This document shows positions 23,597 to 32,493 of a stretch of DNA of 64,000 bases, piece by piece (the stretch's first letter is position 1; every line of letters starts with the position of its first letter). Made by a program: the position numbers and the translations under genes. The stretch lies in contig NZ_ML119082.1 in assembly GCF_003789055.1 (NCBI RefSeq), positions 186,001-250,000 of the forward strand, given 5' to 3'. This stretch comes from Histidinibacterium lentulum (GTDB taxonomy: Bacteria > Pseudomonadota > Alphaproteobacteria > Rhodobacterales > Rhodobacteraceae). The notes beneath the pieces were generated by a model. That model made no database searches and was not told the DNA's origin. It worked only from the letters and a program-made list of their open reading frames with translations.

Positions 23597-25681
23597 ATGA
23601 GACACTATCCCCGCGCCGCGACGGCGGCGCTCCTGCTCGGCGTGTCGCCGCTGGCGCTGCAGGCGGAGGTGGTCGGCCCCACGACGCCGCCCCCCGCGCC
23701 CGTGTTCGACGCCCAGGGCGAGCCCGTCTTCGTCGACCGGGCGGACATCTTCACCTATCGCGCGCTCGACAGCTACAACGAGCCGGACTTCGTCACCGCC
23801 TTCGTCGAGGCAGGCCTTCTGCCCCCCGTCGAGGAGCGCCTGCCCGCGGAGCCGCTGGTCTATTCCTCGGCCAACATGACAGACGGGGTCGGCACCTACG
23901 GCGACGTGATGCGCCACGTGATCGGCGGCCGGCCCGAGGGCTGGAACTACATCGCCGGGCAGAGCCAGGGCTGGGGCGGCATCGACATCGGCCTGTCGGA
24001 ATGCCTCACACGGACCGGACCGCTCTTCATGGTCAACCCGGGCGATCTCGCCCCGCTGCCGAACCTCGCCCGGTCCTGGGAATGGTCCGAGGACGGGATG
24101 CAGCTCGTCGTGAACCTGATCGAGGGCGCGAAATGGTCCGACGGCGATCCCTTCGACGCCGATGACGCCATGTTCTACTGGGACCACCATGTGATGGACC
24201 CGGAGATCACGCCCCTGAACGGCGCGACGCAGGAGACCTTCGGCGCGGGCACCACGCTCGAGAAGACCGGCGACTACCAGATCACCTTCACCTTCACGAC
24301 CGCGCGGCCCGAGGGCGTGCTCTATGCCATGGCCTACGGCACCTTCTGCCCCGGCCCGAGCCATATCCTGCAGCCGGAGCACCCGGCCTTCTCGGACAAC
24401 ACCTACGAGGAATACCGCAACGCCTTCCCGCCCGAATACCTGAGCATGCCGGTGATGGGCGCCTGGGTGCCCGTGGAATACCGCGCCGACGACATCGTCG
24501 TGATGCGCCGCAACCCCTACTACTGGAAGGTGGACGACGCGGGGAACCAGCTCCCCTACCTCAACGAGATGCATTACCGGCTGTCCACCTGGGCGGACCG
24601 CGACGTGCAGGCGGTGGCCGGGACGGGCGATTTCTCGAACCTCGAGCAGGCCGAGAACTATGTCGAGGCCCTGCGCCGGTCGGCCGAGGACGACGCGCCC
24701 GCGCGGCTTGCCTTCGGCCCCCGGACCATCGGCTATTCGCTCTACCCCAACATGTCGGCCAACGGCTGGGGCGAGCCCGACGCGCGCGGCCAGGCGATCC
24801 GCGAGCTGAACCGCGATCTGAATTTCCGCATCGGCGTCACCCAGGCGCTGGACCGCGTCCGGCTGGGCGAGAGCCTCGTGCGCGGGCCGTTCACGGCGCA
24901 GTACCCCGGCGGTCTCTATGCCGGCACGGCCTATTACGACGCGGACTCGACGGTGTTCTATCCCTACTCCCTCGAGAGCGCCCGCGCGCATTTCGAGGCG
25001 GCGGGGCTGACGGATACCGACGGCAACGGGTTCCTGAACCATCCCGCCGACGTGCTGGGCGGGGCGGACGTGCAGATGACCCTGCTCGCCAACGCCGACT
25101 ACCAGACCGACCGCAACCTCGCCGAGGGGGTGATCGCGATGATGGAGGAGGCGGGCATCCGCGTGTCGCTCAACCTCCTGAGCGGGAATGACCGCGACGC
25201 GGCGATGAACTCCGGCCGCTATGACTGGATGGTCTTCCGCAACGCCTCCGAGCTGATCACGGTGGTGCAGAACACGCCCCAGCTCGCGGCCACCGGCCCG
25301 CGCACCCTGCGCCATCACATGGCCAACGACGCGGGAGAGCTGGACCTTCTGCCCTTCGAGCAGGAACTTGCCGACATCGTCAACGCGGTGATCGCCACCA
25401 ACGACGCGGGAGAGCGGACGGAGCTGATGAAACAGTTCCAGCGCATCTACACCGAGAACGTCTACGGGCCGGGCCTGACCGCCTATCCCGGCGCGCTGAT
25501 CATCAACAAGCGCTTCGCCAACATCCCGCCGGGCGCCCCGATCTTCATGTTCAACTGGGCCGAGGACAACATCATCCGCGAGCGGGTGTTCGTCCCCGCG
25601 GAGGCCCAGCAGGACCATGAGCTGCATCCGGGCACGCTGCCCGGGGCGCCGGGCTCGGACGGGCCGATCACCGCAGGCTGA
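23597..25681 (+). CDS. agpA: Periplasmic substrate-binding protein, family 5 (AgpA-like)
   Basis: A 694-residue binding protein of SBP family 5 (oligopeptide-type) with a signal peptide (AATAALLLGVSPLALQAEV). It is longer than usual peptide-binding proteins (about 530) owing to extra N-terminal sequence; AgpA, the Sinorhizobium alpha-galactoside-binding protein, is also a long member of this family. The core carries LARSWEWSEDGMQLVVNLIEGAKWSDG, the classic family block. Downstream permeases, a fused ATPase and two GH4 enzymes argue for a galactoside such as melibiose or raffinose rather than a peptide. A strong hairpin follows the stop codon. Confidence 0.88.
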   Translation: MRHYPRAATAALLLGVSPLALQAEVVGPTTPPPAPVFDAQGEPVFVDRADIFTYRALDSYNEPDFVTAFVEAGLLPPVEERLPAEPLVYSSANMTDGVGTYGDVMRHVIGGRPEGWNYIAGQSQGWGGIDIGLSECLTRTGPLFMVNPGDLAPLPNLARSWEWSEDGMQLVVNLIEGAKWSDGDPFDADDAMFYWDHHVMDPEITPLNGATQETFGAGTTLEKTGDYQITFTFTTARPEGVLYAMAYGTFCPGPSHILQPEHPAFSDNTYEEYRNAFPPEYLSMPVMGAWVPVEYRADDIVVMRRNPYYWKVDDAGNQLPYLNEMHYRLSTWADRDVQAVAGTGDFSNLEQAENYVEALRRSAEDDAPARLAFGPRTIGYSLYPNMSANGWGEPDARGQAIRELNRDLNFRIGVTQALDRVRLGESLVRGPFTAQYPGGLYAGTAYYDADSTVFYPYSLESARAHFEAAGLTDTDGNGFLNHPADVLGGADVQMTLLANADYQTDRNLAEGVIAMMEEAGIRVSLNLLSGNDRDAAMNSGRYDWMVFRNASELITVVQNTPQLAATGPRTLRHHMANDAGELDLLPFEQELADIVNAVIATNDAGERTELMKQFQRIYTENVYGPGLTAYPGALIINKRFANIPPGAPIFMFNWAEDNIIRERVFVPAEAQQDHELHPGTLPGAPGSDGPITAG

Positions 25682-25700
25682 CGGCTCCCCGCATCGACCC

Positions 25701-25729
25701 GGCCGGGGGCGGCGCGCCCGCCCCCGGCC
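25701..25729 (+). promoter_or_regulatory. Strong intercistronic hairpin after agpA
   Basis: GGCCGGGGGCGG (25701-25712) pairs perfectly with 25718-25729 over 12 bp with a five-base CGCGC loop and no T-run. Set between the binding-protein gene and the first permease, it most likely protects the 3' end of the agpA message or limits read-through, giving more binding protein than permease. Confidence 0.7.
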
Positions 25730-25780
25730 CCCGAACCCGCCAGGCGACCCCGTTTCCCGACCTCGAGAAAGAGGCTGCTC

Positions 25781-26809
25781 ATGCTGCGTTTCATAGGCTT
25801 CCGGCTCTTGCAGGCGATCCCGGTGCTGTTCGCCATGAGCGTCATCACCTTCGTGATCATCCAGGCGCCGCCGGGCGACTACGGCGATTTCATCCGCAGC
25901 CAGATGATCACCCAGGGCAATGCCTCGATCGCGGCCGCCGAGGCCGCTGCGGAGCGCTACCGCGAGGAACACGGGCTGAACGATCCACTGCCGGTCCAGT
26001 ATGTGCGCTGGGTCTGGGGCATCCTCAGCGAGGGCGATTTCGGCCATTCCTACTTCTACAACAAGCCGGTGGCCGACGTGGTGGGCGAGCGCCTGCCCCG
26101 CACCATCATGCTCGCGCTCGCCTGTCATCTTCTGGCGACGCTCTTCGGCATCTCCTTCGGGATCATCGCCGCGACCCGGCAATACAGCTGGACCGACACA
26201 GTGCTGTCCTTCGTCGCCTTCATGGGCATGACGATCCCGCGGTTCCTGCTGGCGCTGATCATCCTCTACGTGCTGGCCTTCCAGCTCGACGTGCAGGGGC
26301 TCGGCAGCTTCTATTCCTCGCGCTACGGCGGGCAGCCCTACTGGCTGGGGCCGTTCCAGTTCAACTGGGCGAAGCTCTGGAACCTGATCCAGCATGTCTG
26401 GCCGGTCGTGTTCATCGCCACCCTGGGCGGGCTCGCCTACAACATGCGCGTGATGCGGGCGAACCTGCTCGACACGCTGAACCAGCAATATGTCGAGACC
26501 GCACGCGCCAAGGGCCTGTCCGAAGGCCGCGTCATCATGCGCCACGCGGTCCCGAACGCGCTCCATCCGCTGGTGGCCTATCAGGGCGTGATCATGCCCT
26601 ACATGCTCACCGGCGAGATCGAGGTGGCCATCGTCTTCGCCCTCGCCACCGTCGGGCCCGCCATCGTGGCCTCCATGGGAATCGGCGATGTCTACGTCAC
26701 CGCAACGCTGCTTCTGGTGCTTGGCGCCACGCTGATCATCGGCAACATCATCGCCGACATCCTTCTTGCGGTGCTCGATCCGCGCATCCGGGTGGGGAAC
26801 GACGGATGA
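25781..26809 (+). CDS. agpB: ABC permease, DppB/OppB type (AgpB-like)
   Basis: A 342-residue inner-membrane permease with about six helices, the typical N-terminal LRFIGFRLLQAIPVLFAMSV and the EAA loop (YVETARAKGLSEGRVIMRHAVPN, about residues 230-252) that docks on the ATPase. It pairs with the next gene, which it overlaps by ATGA. Substrate by context: an alpha-galactoside. Confidence 0.9.
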   Translation: MLRFIGFRLLQAIPVLFAMSVITFVIIQAPPGDYGDFIRSQMITQGNASIAAAEAAAERYREEHGLNDPLPVQYVRWVWGILSEGDFGHSYFYNKPVADVVGERLPRTIMLALACHLLATLFGISFGIIAATRQYSWTDTVLSFVAFMGMTIPRFLLALIILYVLAFQLDVQGLGSFYSSRYGGQPYWLGPFQFNWAKLWNLIQHVWPVVFIATLGGLAYNMRVMRANLLDTLNQQYVETARAKGLSEGRVIMRHAVPNALHPLVAYQGVIMPYMLTGEIEVAIVFALATVGPAIVASMGIGDVYVTATLLLVLGATLIIGNIIADILLAVLDPRIRVGNDG

Positions 26810-28005
26810 CCGTGACACCCGACCCCCGCGACCCCGCCGACGCCCTGATCCGGGCCCACGGCGACATGCTCGCCCCGCAGCCCGAGGAGGAGGGCGAGGA
26901 TACCCGCGTCTCCACCGTCTCGAGCGAAGGGCAGAGCTACGGCAAGCTCGTCTGGCGCCGCCTGCGTCGCTCCGTACCTGGAATGCTGGGCCTGACGCTG
27001 GTCAGCCTCCTGCTGCTGATTGCCCTCTTCGCGCCCTTCATGGCGCCGATGGACCCCAAGCAACCGACCATCCCCTTCGCGCCACCCGACCGGATCAGCT
27101 GGCATGTCCCCGGCGACGGGCCCGAAGCGGGATGGCGGCTCCTGCCCGTCACGTTCGCGACGGTGGAGACCGGAGAGTTCGACCCTGTCACCTTCCAGCC
27201 CCTCTTCGGGCCGGACTACGACAATCCGCGCCGCATCGTGCTCTTCGCCAGGGGGTGGGAGTATTCCTTCCTCGGGATGACCTGGGACCGGCACCTCTTC
27301 GGCGCCGAGGACGGAAGCCCGGTCCACATCCTCGGGACCGACAAGCTGGGCCGGGACATCCTCTCGCGCGGGATCATCGGCAGTCAGATCAGCCTCGCCA
27401 TCGCGCTGTCCTCCATCTCCCTGATCACCATCATCGGAACGCTGGTGGGCATCACCTCGGGCTATGTCGGCGGGCGGTTCGACCAGTGGTTCCAGCGCTT
27501 CGTGGAGATCATCCTCGCCTTCCCGCAACTGCCGCTCTATCTCGCGCTCGCCTCGCTCATTCCCGTCACCGCGCCCTCGGGCCTGTTCCTGACCTTCGTC
27601 GTGGCGGTGATCGTGGGCCTCGGCTGGGCGCAGCTGAGCCGGGAGGTGCGCTCGAAGACGCTGGCGCTGCGGCAGGTCGACTATGTCCGCGCGGCCCTCG
27701 CCGTGGGGGCGAGCGACGGGCGGATCGTCACGCGCCACATCCTGCCCAACGTGATGAGCCATGTGATCGTCGCCGTCACCCTCGGCATTCCCACCATCGT
27801 GCTTCTGGAGAGCTTCCTCGGCTTTCTGGGCTTCGCCGTGAAGCCGCCGATGATCTCCTGGGGGCTGATGCTGCAGGACGCGGGCACCTTCTCGGTGATC
27901 GGCTCCTACCCGTGGATCCTCTCGCCCGTGGGCTTCGTGCTGCTGAACGTCTTCGCCTTCAACGCGCTCGGCGACGGGCTGCGCGACGCCATCGACCCCT
28001 ATTGA
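26806..28005 (+). CDS. agpC: ABC permease, DppC/OppC type (AgpC-like)
   Basis: A 399-residue permease, longer than common DppC proteins (about 300) because of a polar N-terminus of about 45 residues and an extended periplasmic segment between helices 1 and 2 (residues about 80-175). The OppC N-domain (YGKLVWRRLRRSVPGMLGLT) and EAA loop (DYVRAALAVGASDGRIVTRH) are evident. It overlaps agpB and is followed eight bases later by the GTG of the ATPase. Confidence 0.9.
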   Translation: MTVTPDPRDPADALIRAHGDMLAPQPEEEGEDTRVSTVSSEGQSYGKLVWRRLRRSVPGMLGLTLVSLLLLIALFAPFMAPMDPKQPTIPFAPPDRISWHVPGDGPEAGWRLLPVTFATVETGEFDPVTFQPLFGPDYDNPRRIVLFARGWEYSFLGMTWDRHLFGAEDGSPVHILGTDKLGRDILSRGIIGSQISLAIALSSISLITIIGTLVGITSGYVGGRFDQWFQRFVEIILAFPQLPLYLALASLIPVTAPSGLFLTFVVAVIVGLGWAQLSREVRSKTLALRQVDYVRAALAVGASDGRIVTRHILPNVMSHVIVAVTLGIPTIVLLESFLGFLGFAVKPPMISWGLMLQDAGTFSVIGSYPWILSPVGFVLLNVFAFNALGDGLRDAIDPY

Positions 28006-28013
28006 GGCCGCCC

Positions 28014-29639
28014 GTGACCGATCCCGCCGCCCTTCAGCCCCTGATCGACGCACGCAACATCGGCGTGACCTTCACAGTCGACGGCGGCGAGGTGGAGGCC
28101 GTGCGCGACGTCTCCTTCACCGTCTACCCCGGCCGCACCACGGCGCTGGTGGGCGAAAGCGGGTCGGGCAAGTCCGTCACGGCGCGGGCCGTCATGCGCC
28201 TTCTGTCGAAACGCGCCCGCGTGGCCGACCGCACCCGCATCTTCTACGCCGGCAAGGACATGGCGCACCTCAAGGACGCCGAGATGCGGCGCCTGCGCGG
28301 CAACCGCATCAGCATGATCTTCCAGGAGCCGATGTCCTCGCTCAACCCGGTCTACCGGGTCGGCAGCCAGATCGTCGAAGGGCTGGTGCTGCACCAGCGG
28401 ATGGGCAAGCGCGCGGCCTGGGCGCGGGCCATCGAGCTTCTGCGCGAGGTGCGCATCCCCGACCCCGAAAGCCGGGTGAACCAGTATCCGCACCAGCTTT
28501 CCGGCGGGCAGCGCCAGCGCGTGATGATCGCCATGGCGCTGGCCAACCAGCCCGACGTGCTGATCGCGGACGAGCCCACCACCGCCCTCGACGTGACCGT
28601 GCAGGCCGAGATCCTGCACCTGATCGACGACCTGAAGCGCAAGCACGGCATGGGGGTCATCCTGATCACCCACGACCTGACCGTGGTCCGCCAGTTCGCC
28701 GACCAGGTCCATGTCATGCAGCACGGCGAGGTGCGCGAGGCCGGCCCGACGGAGGAAATCTTCTCCGCCCCGAAACACCCCTACACCCGCCGTCTCCTCG
28801 CCTCCGACCCCAAGGGCGTCGCGGCCCCCCTCACCGGCAATCCGCCCCTCGTTCTACAGGGCGAGGACGTGCGCGTCAGCTTCACCCTGCGCCGGGGCGG
28901 CGCGTTCCGCGGCACCTATTACGATCTCCACGCCGTCGACGGGCTGAACCTTGACCTGAAGCGCGGCGAAACCCTCGGCCTGGTGGGCGAGAGCGGGTCG
29001 GGCAAGACCACCTTCGGTCAGTCCCTGATCCGGCTCATCCGGATGAACCAGGGCCGCGTGACCTTTCAGGGCGACCGGATCGAGACGAAGTCCCGCAAGG
29101 AGATGCAGCCCTACCGCAGCCGCATGCAGATCGTCTTCCAGGACCCGTTCTCCAGCCTCAATCCGCGCATGTCGGTGCGCCAGATCATCGAGGAGGGTCT
29201 GATCGTCAACGGCCTCGGCGCCACCGCGCGCGACCGCTTCGGACGGGTCCAGCAGGCATTGCGCGACGCAGGCCTGCCCGACAACATCGCGCACCGCTTC
29301 CCGCACGAATTCTCCGGCGGGCAGCGCCAGCGCCTTGCCATCGCGCGGGCCATCGCGCTCGAGCCCGAATTCATCCTGCTGGACGAGCCGACCTCGGCCC
29401 TCGACCTCAGCGTCCAGGCCCAGATCATCGAACTGCTCCGCAAGTTGCAGCGGGAGAAGGGGTTGAGTTACCTGTTCATCAGTCACGACCTCAAGGTCGT
29501 CCGAGCCCTCTGTCACCGCGTGATGGTGATGCAGAACGGCAGAATCGTCGAGGAGGGGCCGGTGAGCGACGTGCTCGTGAACCCCAAGACCGACTACACA
29601 AGGCGGCTCGTCCGCGCAGCATTCGAGATTGCGACATGA
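28014..29639 (+). CDS. agpD: Fused two-domain ABC ATPase, DppD-DppF type (AgpD-like)
   Basis: A 541-residue ATPase carrying both nucleotide-binding domains that peptide transporters usually encode as two genes. It starts at GTG 28014 (TDPAALQPLIDARNIGVTFT), eight bases after agpC. NBD1 has Walker A GESGSGKS (47-54), signature LSGGQRQRV and ADEPTTALD; NBD2 has a second GESGSGKT (about 325), FSGGQRQRL and LLDEPTSALD. Both halves look catalytically intact, unlike EryE. The stop overlaps the start of the first GH4 gene (ATGA). Confidence 0.92.
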   Translation: MTDPAALQPLIDARNIGVTFTVDGGEVEAVRDVSFTVYPGRTTALVGESGSGKSVTARAVMRLLSKRARVADRTRIFYAGKDMAHLKDAEMRRLRGNRISMIFQEPMSSLNPVYRVGSQIVEGLVLHQRMGKRAAWARAIELLREVRIPDPESRVNQYPHQLSGGQRQRVMIAMALANQPDVLIADEPTTALDVTVQAEILHLIDDLKRKHGMGVILITHDLTVVRQFADQVHVMQHGEVREAGPTEEIFSAPKHPYTRRLLASDPKGVAAPLTGNPPLVLQGEDVRVSFTLRRGGAFRGTYYDLHAVDGLNLDLKRGETLGLVGESGSGKTTFGQSLIRLIRMNQGRVTFQGDRIETKSRKEMQPYRSRMQIVFQDPFSSLNPRMSVRQIIEEGLIVNGLGATARDRFGRVQQALRDAGLPDNIAHRFPHEFSGGQRQRLAIARAIALEPEFILLDEPTSALDLSVQAQIIELLRKLQREKGLSYLFISHDLKVVRALCHRVMVMQNGRIVEEGPVSDVLVNPKTDYTRRLVRAAFEIAT

Positions 29640-30997
29640 CAACGATCACCTTCATCGGGGCGGGCAGCACCGTCTTCACCAAGAACATCGCGGGCGACGT
29701 GCTGCAGCGGCCGTCTCTGGCGGGTGCCACGATCCGGCTCATGGACATCAACCCCAAGCGGCTCGAGGAATCGGAGATCGTGGTCGCCAAGCTCATTCAG
29801 ACCCTGGACGTGCCCGCGACGGTGGAGACCTACACCGACCGGCGCCGCGCTCTGGATGGTGCGGATTTCGTCGTCGTCTGCTTCCAGATCGGTGGCTACG
29901 ATCCCTGCACGATCACGGATTTCGAGGTCCCGAAGAAATTCGGCCTGCGCCAGACCATCGCCGACACGCTGGGGATCGGCGGCATCATGCGCGGTCTGCG
30001 CACCGTGCCCGTGCTCTGGGATCTCTGCGCCGACATGACCGAAGTCTGCCCGGACGCGATCATGCTGCAATACGTCAACCCCATGGCGATCAACACCTGG
30101 GCCATCGGCGCGAAATACCCCGCGATCCGGCAGGTGGGCCTCTGCCATTCCGTGCAGGGCACCGCGTCGGAACTGGCGCGCGATCTCGACATCCCGGTTT
30201 CGGAAATCCGCTACCGCGTGGGCGGCATCAACCACATGGCCTTCTTCCTGCAGTTCGAGCACCGTCAACCCGACGGCAGCTACCGCGATCTCTACCCCGC
30301 GCTGCAACAGGGCTATGCCGAGGGCCGCTTCCCCAAGCCCAGCTCCTGGAACCCGCGCTGCCCCAACAAGGTGCGCTACGAGATGCTGAAGCGCCTCGGC
30401 TATTTCGTCACCGAAAGCTCCGAGCATTTCGCCGAATACACGCCCTGGTTCATCAAGCGCGACCGCCCGGATCTCATCGAGAAATTCGGCATCCCCCTCG
30501 ACGAGTATCCCAAGCGCTGCGTCGAGCAGATCGCCCGCTGGGAAAAGCAGGCAAAGGAATATCGCGAGGCCAACGAGATCACCGTGGCCCCCAGCGACGA
30601 ATACGCCAGCCAGATCATGCATTCCGTCGTGACCGGAGAGCCGGGCGTGATCTACGGCAACATCCCCAACCGCGGCTACATCCCGCAGCTGCCCGAGGGA
30701 TCGGCGGTGGAGGTGCCCACGCTCGTCGATGCCTCCGGCCTTCAGCCCACGGTCGTGCGCGATATCCCGCCCCAGCTCATTGGCCTCATCCGCACCAACC
30801 TCAACGTGCAGGAACTGACCGTGGCCGCCCTCGTGCAAGAGAACCGCGAGCATATCTACCACGCCGCCATGCTCGATCCCCACACGGCCGCCGAGCTCGA
30901 TCTCGAGCAGATCTGGGCGCTCGTGGACGATCTTCTGGTGGCCCATGACGACTGGCTGCCCGAATTCGCCCGCATGGGCGTGCGCCGCGCGTCATGA
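29636..30997 (+). CDS. GH4 family alpha-galactosidase (first copy)
   Basis: A 453-residue glycoside hydrolase family 4 enzyme. GH4 cleaves glycosides by an NAD- and Mn-dependent oxidation/elimination mechanism. NAD-binding GAGST is at 8-12, and the metal ligands Cys170 (GLCHSVQG) and His200 (GINHMAF) are present. CHSVQG fits the MelA/AgaL alpha-galactosidase branch rather than 6-phospho-glucosidases. There is no signal peptide, so it acts on imported sugar in the cytoplasm. It is coupled by ATGA overlaps to agpD upstream and the halogenase-like gene downstream. Confidence 0.9.
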   Translation: MTTITFIGAGSTVFTKNIAGDVLQRPSLAGATIRLMDINPKRLEESEIVVAKLIQTLDVPATVETYTDRRRALDGADFVVVCFQIGGYDPCTITDFEVPKKFGLRQTIADTLGIGGIMRGLRTVPVLWDLCADMTEVCPDAIMLQYVNPMAINTWAIGAKYPAIRQVGLCHSVQGTASELARDLDIPVSEIRYRVGGINHMAFFLQFEHRQPDGSYRDLYPALQQGYAEGRFPKPSSWNPRCPNKVRYEMLKRLGYFVTESSEHFAEYTPWFIKRDRPDLIEKFGIPLDEYPKRCVEQIARWEKQAKEYREANEITVAPSDEYASQIMHSVVTGEPGVIYGNIPNRGYIPQLPEGSAVEVPTLVDASGLQPTVVRDIPPQLIGLIRTNLNVQELTVAALVQENREHIYHAAMLDPHTAAELDLEQIWALVDDLLVAHDDWLPEFARMGVRRAS

Positions 30998-32493
30998 CCT
31001 CCTGGCCCGGCCATATCGTGGTCGTCGGCGGCGGCACCGCCGGCTGGCTGGCGGCCATGATGCTGACCGACGCGGCCCGCCGCGCCGGTCAGGCCAGCCG
31101 GGTGACGGTCATCGAAAGCTCGCGCCTCGGCACCATCGGCGTCGGAGAAGGCACCACCGCCGTCTTCCGCCAGATGCTGAAACACTTCGGCATCGACGAG
31201 CTGGAGTTCCTGCGCGAGACCGGGGCCACGATCAAATACGGCATCCGTCACAGGGACTGGCGCAGGCTCGGCCACCACTACGACGGGCCGATCGACGATC
31301 CGCACCTCCTGACGCCCGGACTGCCGCTCCACACCTATGCGGTGGCGGCGGGCCGGCCCGTGGGCGAGGCGCATCTCTTCCAGGCCCTGATCGACGCCCG
31401 CCGCGCGCCCTTTGCCTCCCGCGAGGGGCGGCTCATCCCGGCGGGTCCCTTTCACCACGCCTATCATTTCGACCAGGCCCTTGCCGGCGCTTTCCTGAAA
31501 CGCCGCGCCCGGGGCGTGACGCTGATCGACGACCAGGTCGCGGGGGTGGAGACGGGAGAGGCCGGGATCGCGGCGCTCACCCTCGAAAGCGGCCAACGGA
31601 TCGAGGGGGATTTCTTCCTCGACTGCACCGGCTTCCGGCGCGCCCTCGTCGGCGCGCTCGGGGCGGACTGGATCAGCTATGCCGATGTGCTCCCGGTCAA
31701 CCGGGCCATGCCCTTCTGGCTCGACCTCGCCGAGGGAGAGGAGATCGACCCCGTGACCCTCGCCTGGGCGCAGGGCGCGGGCTGGATGTGGCGCATCCCG
31801 ACGCAAGGCCGCCTCGGCTGCGGCTATGTCTATTCCGACGCCCATACCACGCCCGAGGCCGCACAGAGAGAGATCGAGGCCGCCCTCGGACGCCCCATCG
31901 AGCCCCGCCGCGACATCCGCATCGACGCGGGCCGCCTTCGCGACGCCTGGCGCGGCAACTGCGTGGCCCTCGGGCTCTCGTCGTCCTTCCTCGAACCTCT
32001 CGAGGCGACCTCGATCCACGGCACCGTCGTGCAGCTCATGATGCTGACGGACTGGCTGGGCGATCCCGCCGCCCCCGCCCGCTACAATGCCGCCGTGGCC
32101 CGGCAGGTGGACGACTTCCGCGACTTCATCCGCCTGCACTACGTCAGCGAGCGCCGCGATACCCCCTTCTGGCGCGACGTCGCCGCCAGCCACCCGCCCG
32201 AGGTGACCGACCGCCTCGCCCTCTGGCAGACCCGCCTGCCGGAGCGGGCGGATTTCGCCCCCTTTCCCCTCGGCCTCGCCCATGTGGAAGAGCAGCTCTA
32301 CCGCCCCGTCCTCGACGGACTGGGCCTTCTGGACCGCAAGGTCGCGCAGGCCGCCATGGCAAGCGACACCGCCCGCCGCGACCGCACCCGCGCGGCCCAT
32401 GGAACCCTTGTCCGGGACTACCGACAGGCCGCCGCGCGCTGCCTGCCGCACCGCCACTTCCTCAAATCGCTGACCACGGAGACAGCAGCATGA
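30994..32493 (+). CDS. Flavin-dependent (tryptophan-type) halogenase family protein
   Basis: A 499-residue member of the tryptophan halogenase family. Hallmarks seen: FAD-binding GGGTAGW (12-18), the Lys in GATIKYGIRHRDW (Lys81, corresponding to the catalytic Lys of PrnA), the WxWxIP motif (WMWRIP, residues 264-269) that blocks monooxygenation, and SFLEPLEATSIHG with the active-site Glu. So it looks catalytically complete. It needs reduced FAD from a separate reductase, none of which is in this operon. It overlaps both GH4 genes (ATGA at each end), an unusual place for a halogenase. Substrate unknown; members in carbohydrate loci have been annotated this way without proven halogenation. Confidence 0.88.
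   Translation: MTSWPGHIVVVGGGTAGWLAAMMLTDAARRAGQASRVTVIESSRLGTIGVGEGTTAVFRQMLKHFGIDELEFLRETGATIKYGIRHRDWRRLGHHYDGPIDDPHLLTPGLPLHTYAVAAGRPVGEAHLFQALIDARRAPFASREGRLIPAGPFHHAYHFDQALAGAFLKRRARGVTLIDDQVAGVETGEAGIAALTLESGQRIEGDFFLDCTGFRRALVGALGADWISYADVLPVNRAMPFWLDLAEGEEIDPVTLAWAQGAGWMWRIPTQGRLGCGYVYSDAHTTPEAAQREIEAALGRPIEPRRDIRIDAGRLRDAWRGNCVALGLSSSFLEPLEATSIHGTVVQLMMLTDWLGDPAAPARYNAAVARQVDDFRDFIRLHYVSERRDTPFWRDVAASHPPEVTDRLALWQTRLPERADFAPFPLGLAHVEEQLYRPVLDGLGLLDRKVAQAAMASDTARRDRTRAAHGTLVRDYRQAAARCLPHRHFLKSLTTETAA

Noticed and set aside
23414-26818. A 1134-codon minus-strand open frame opposite agpA and agpB
   Set aside because: It is a shadow of two clear plus-strand genes and encodes low-information repeats of Val, Gly, His and Arg; no domain is recognised.
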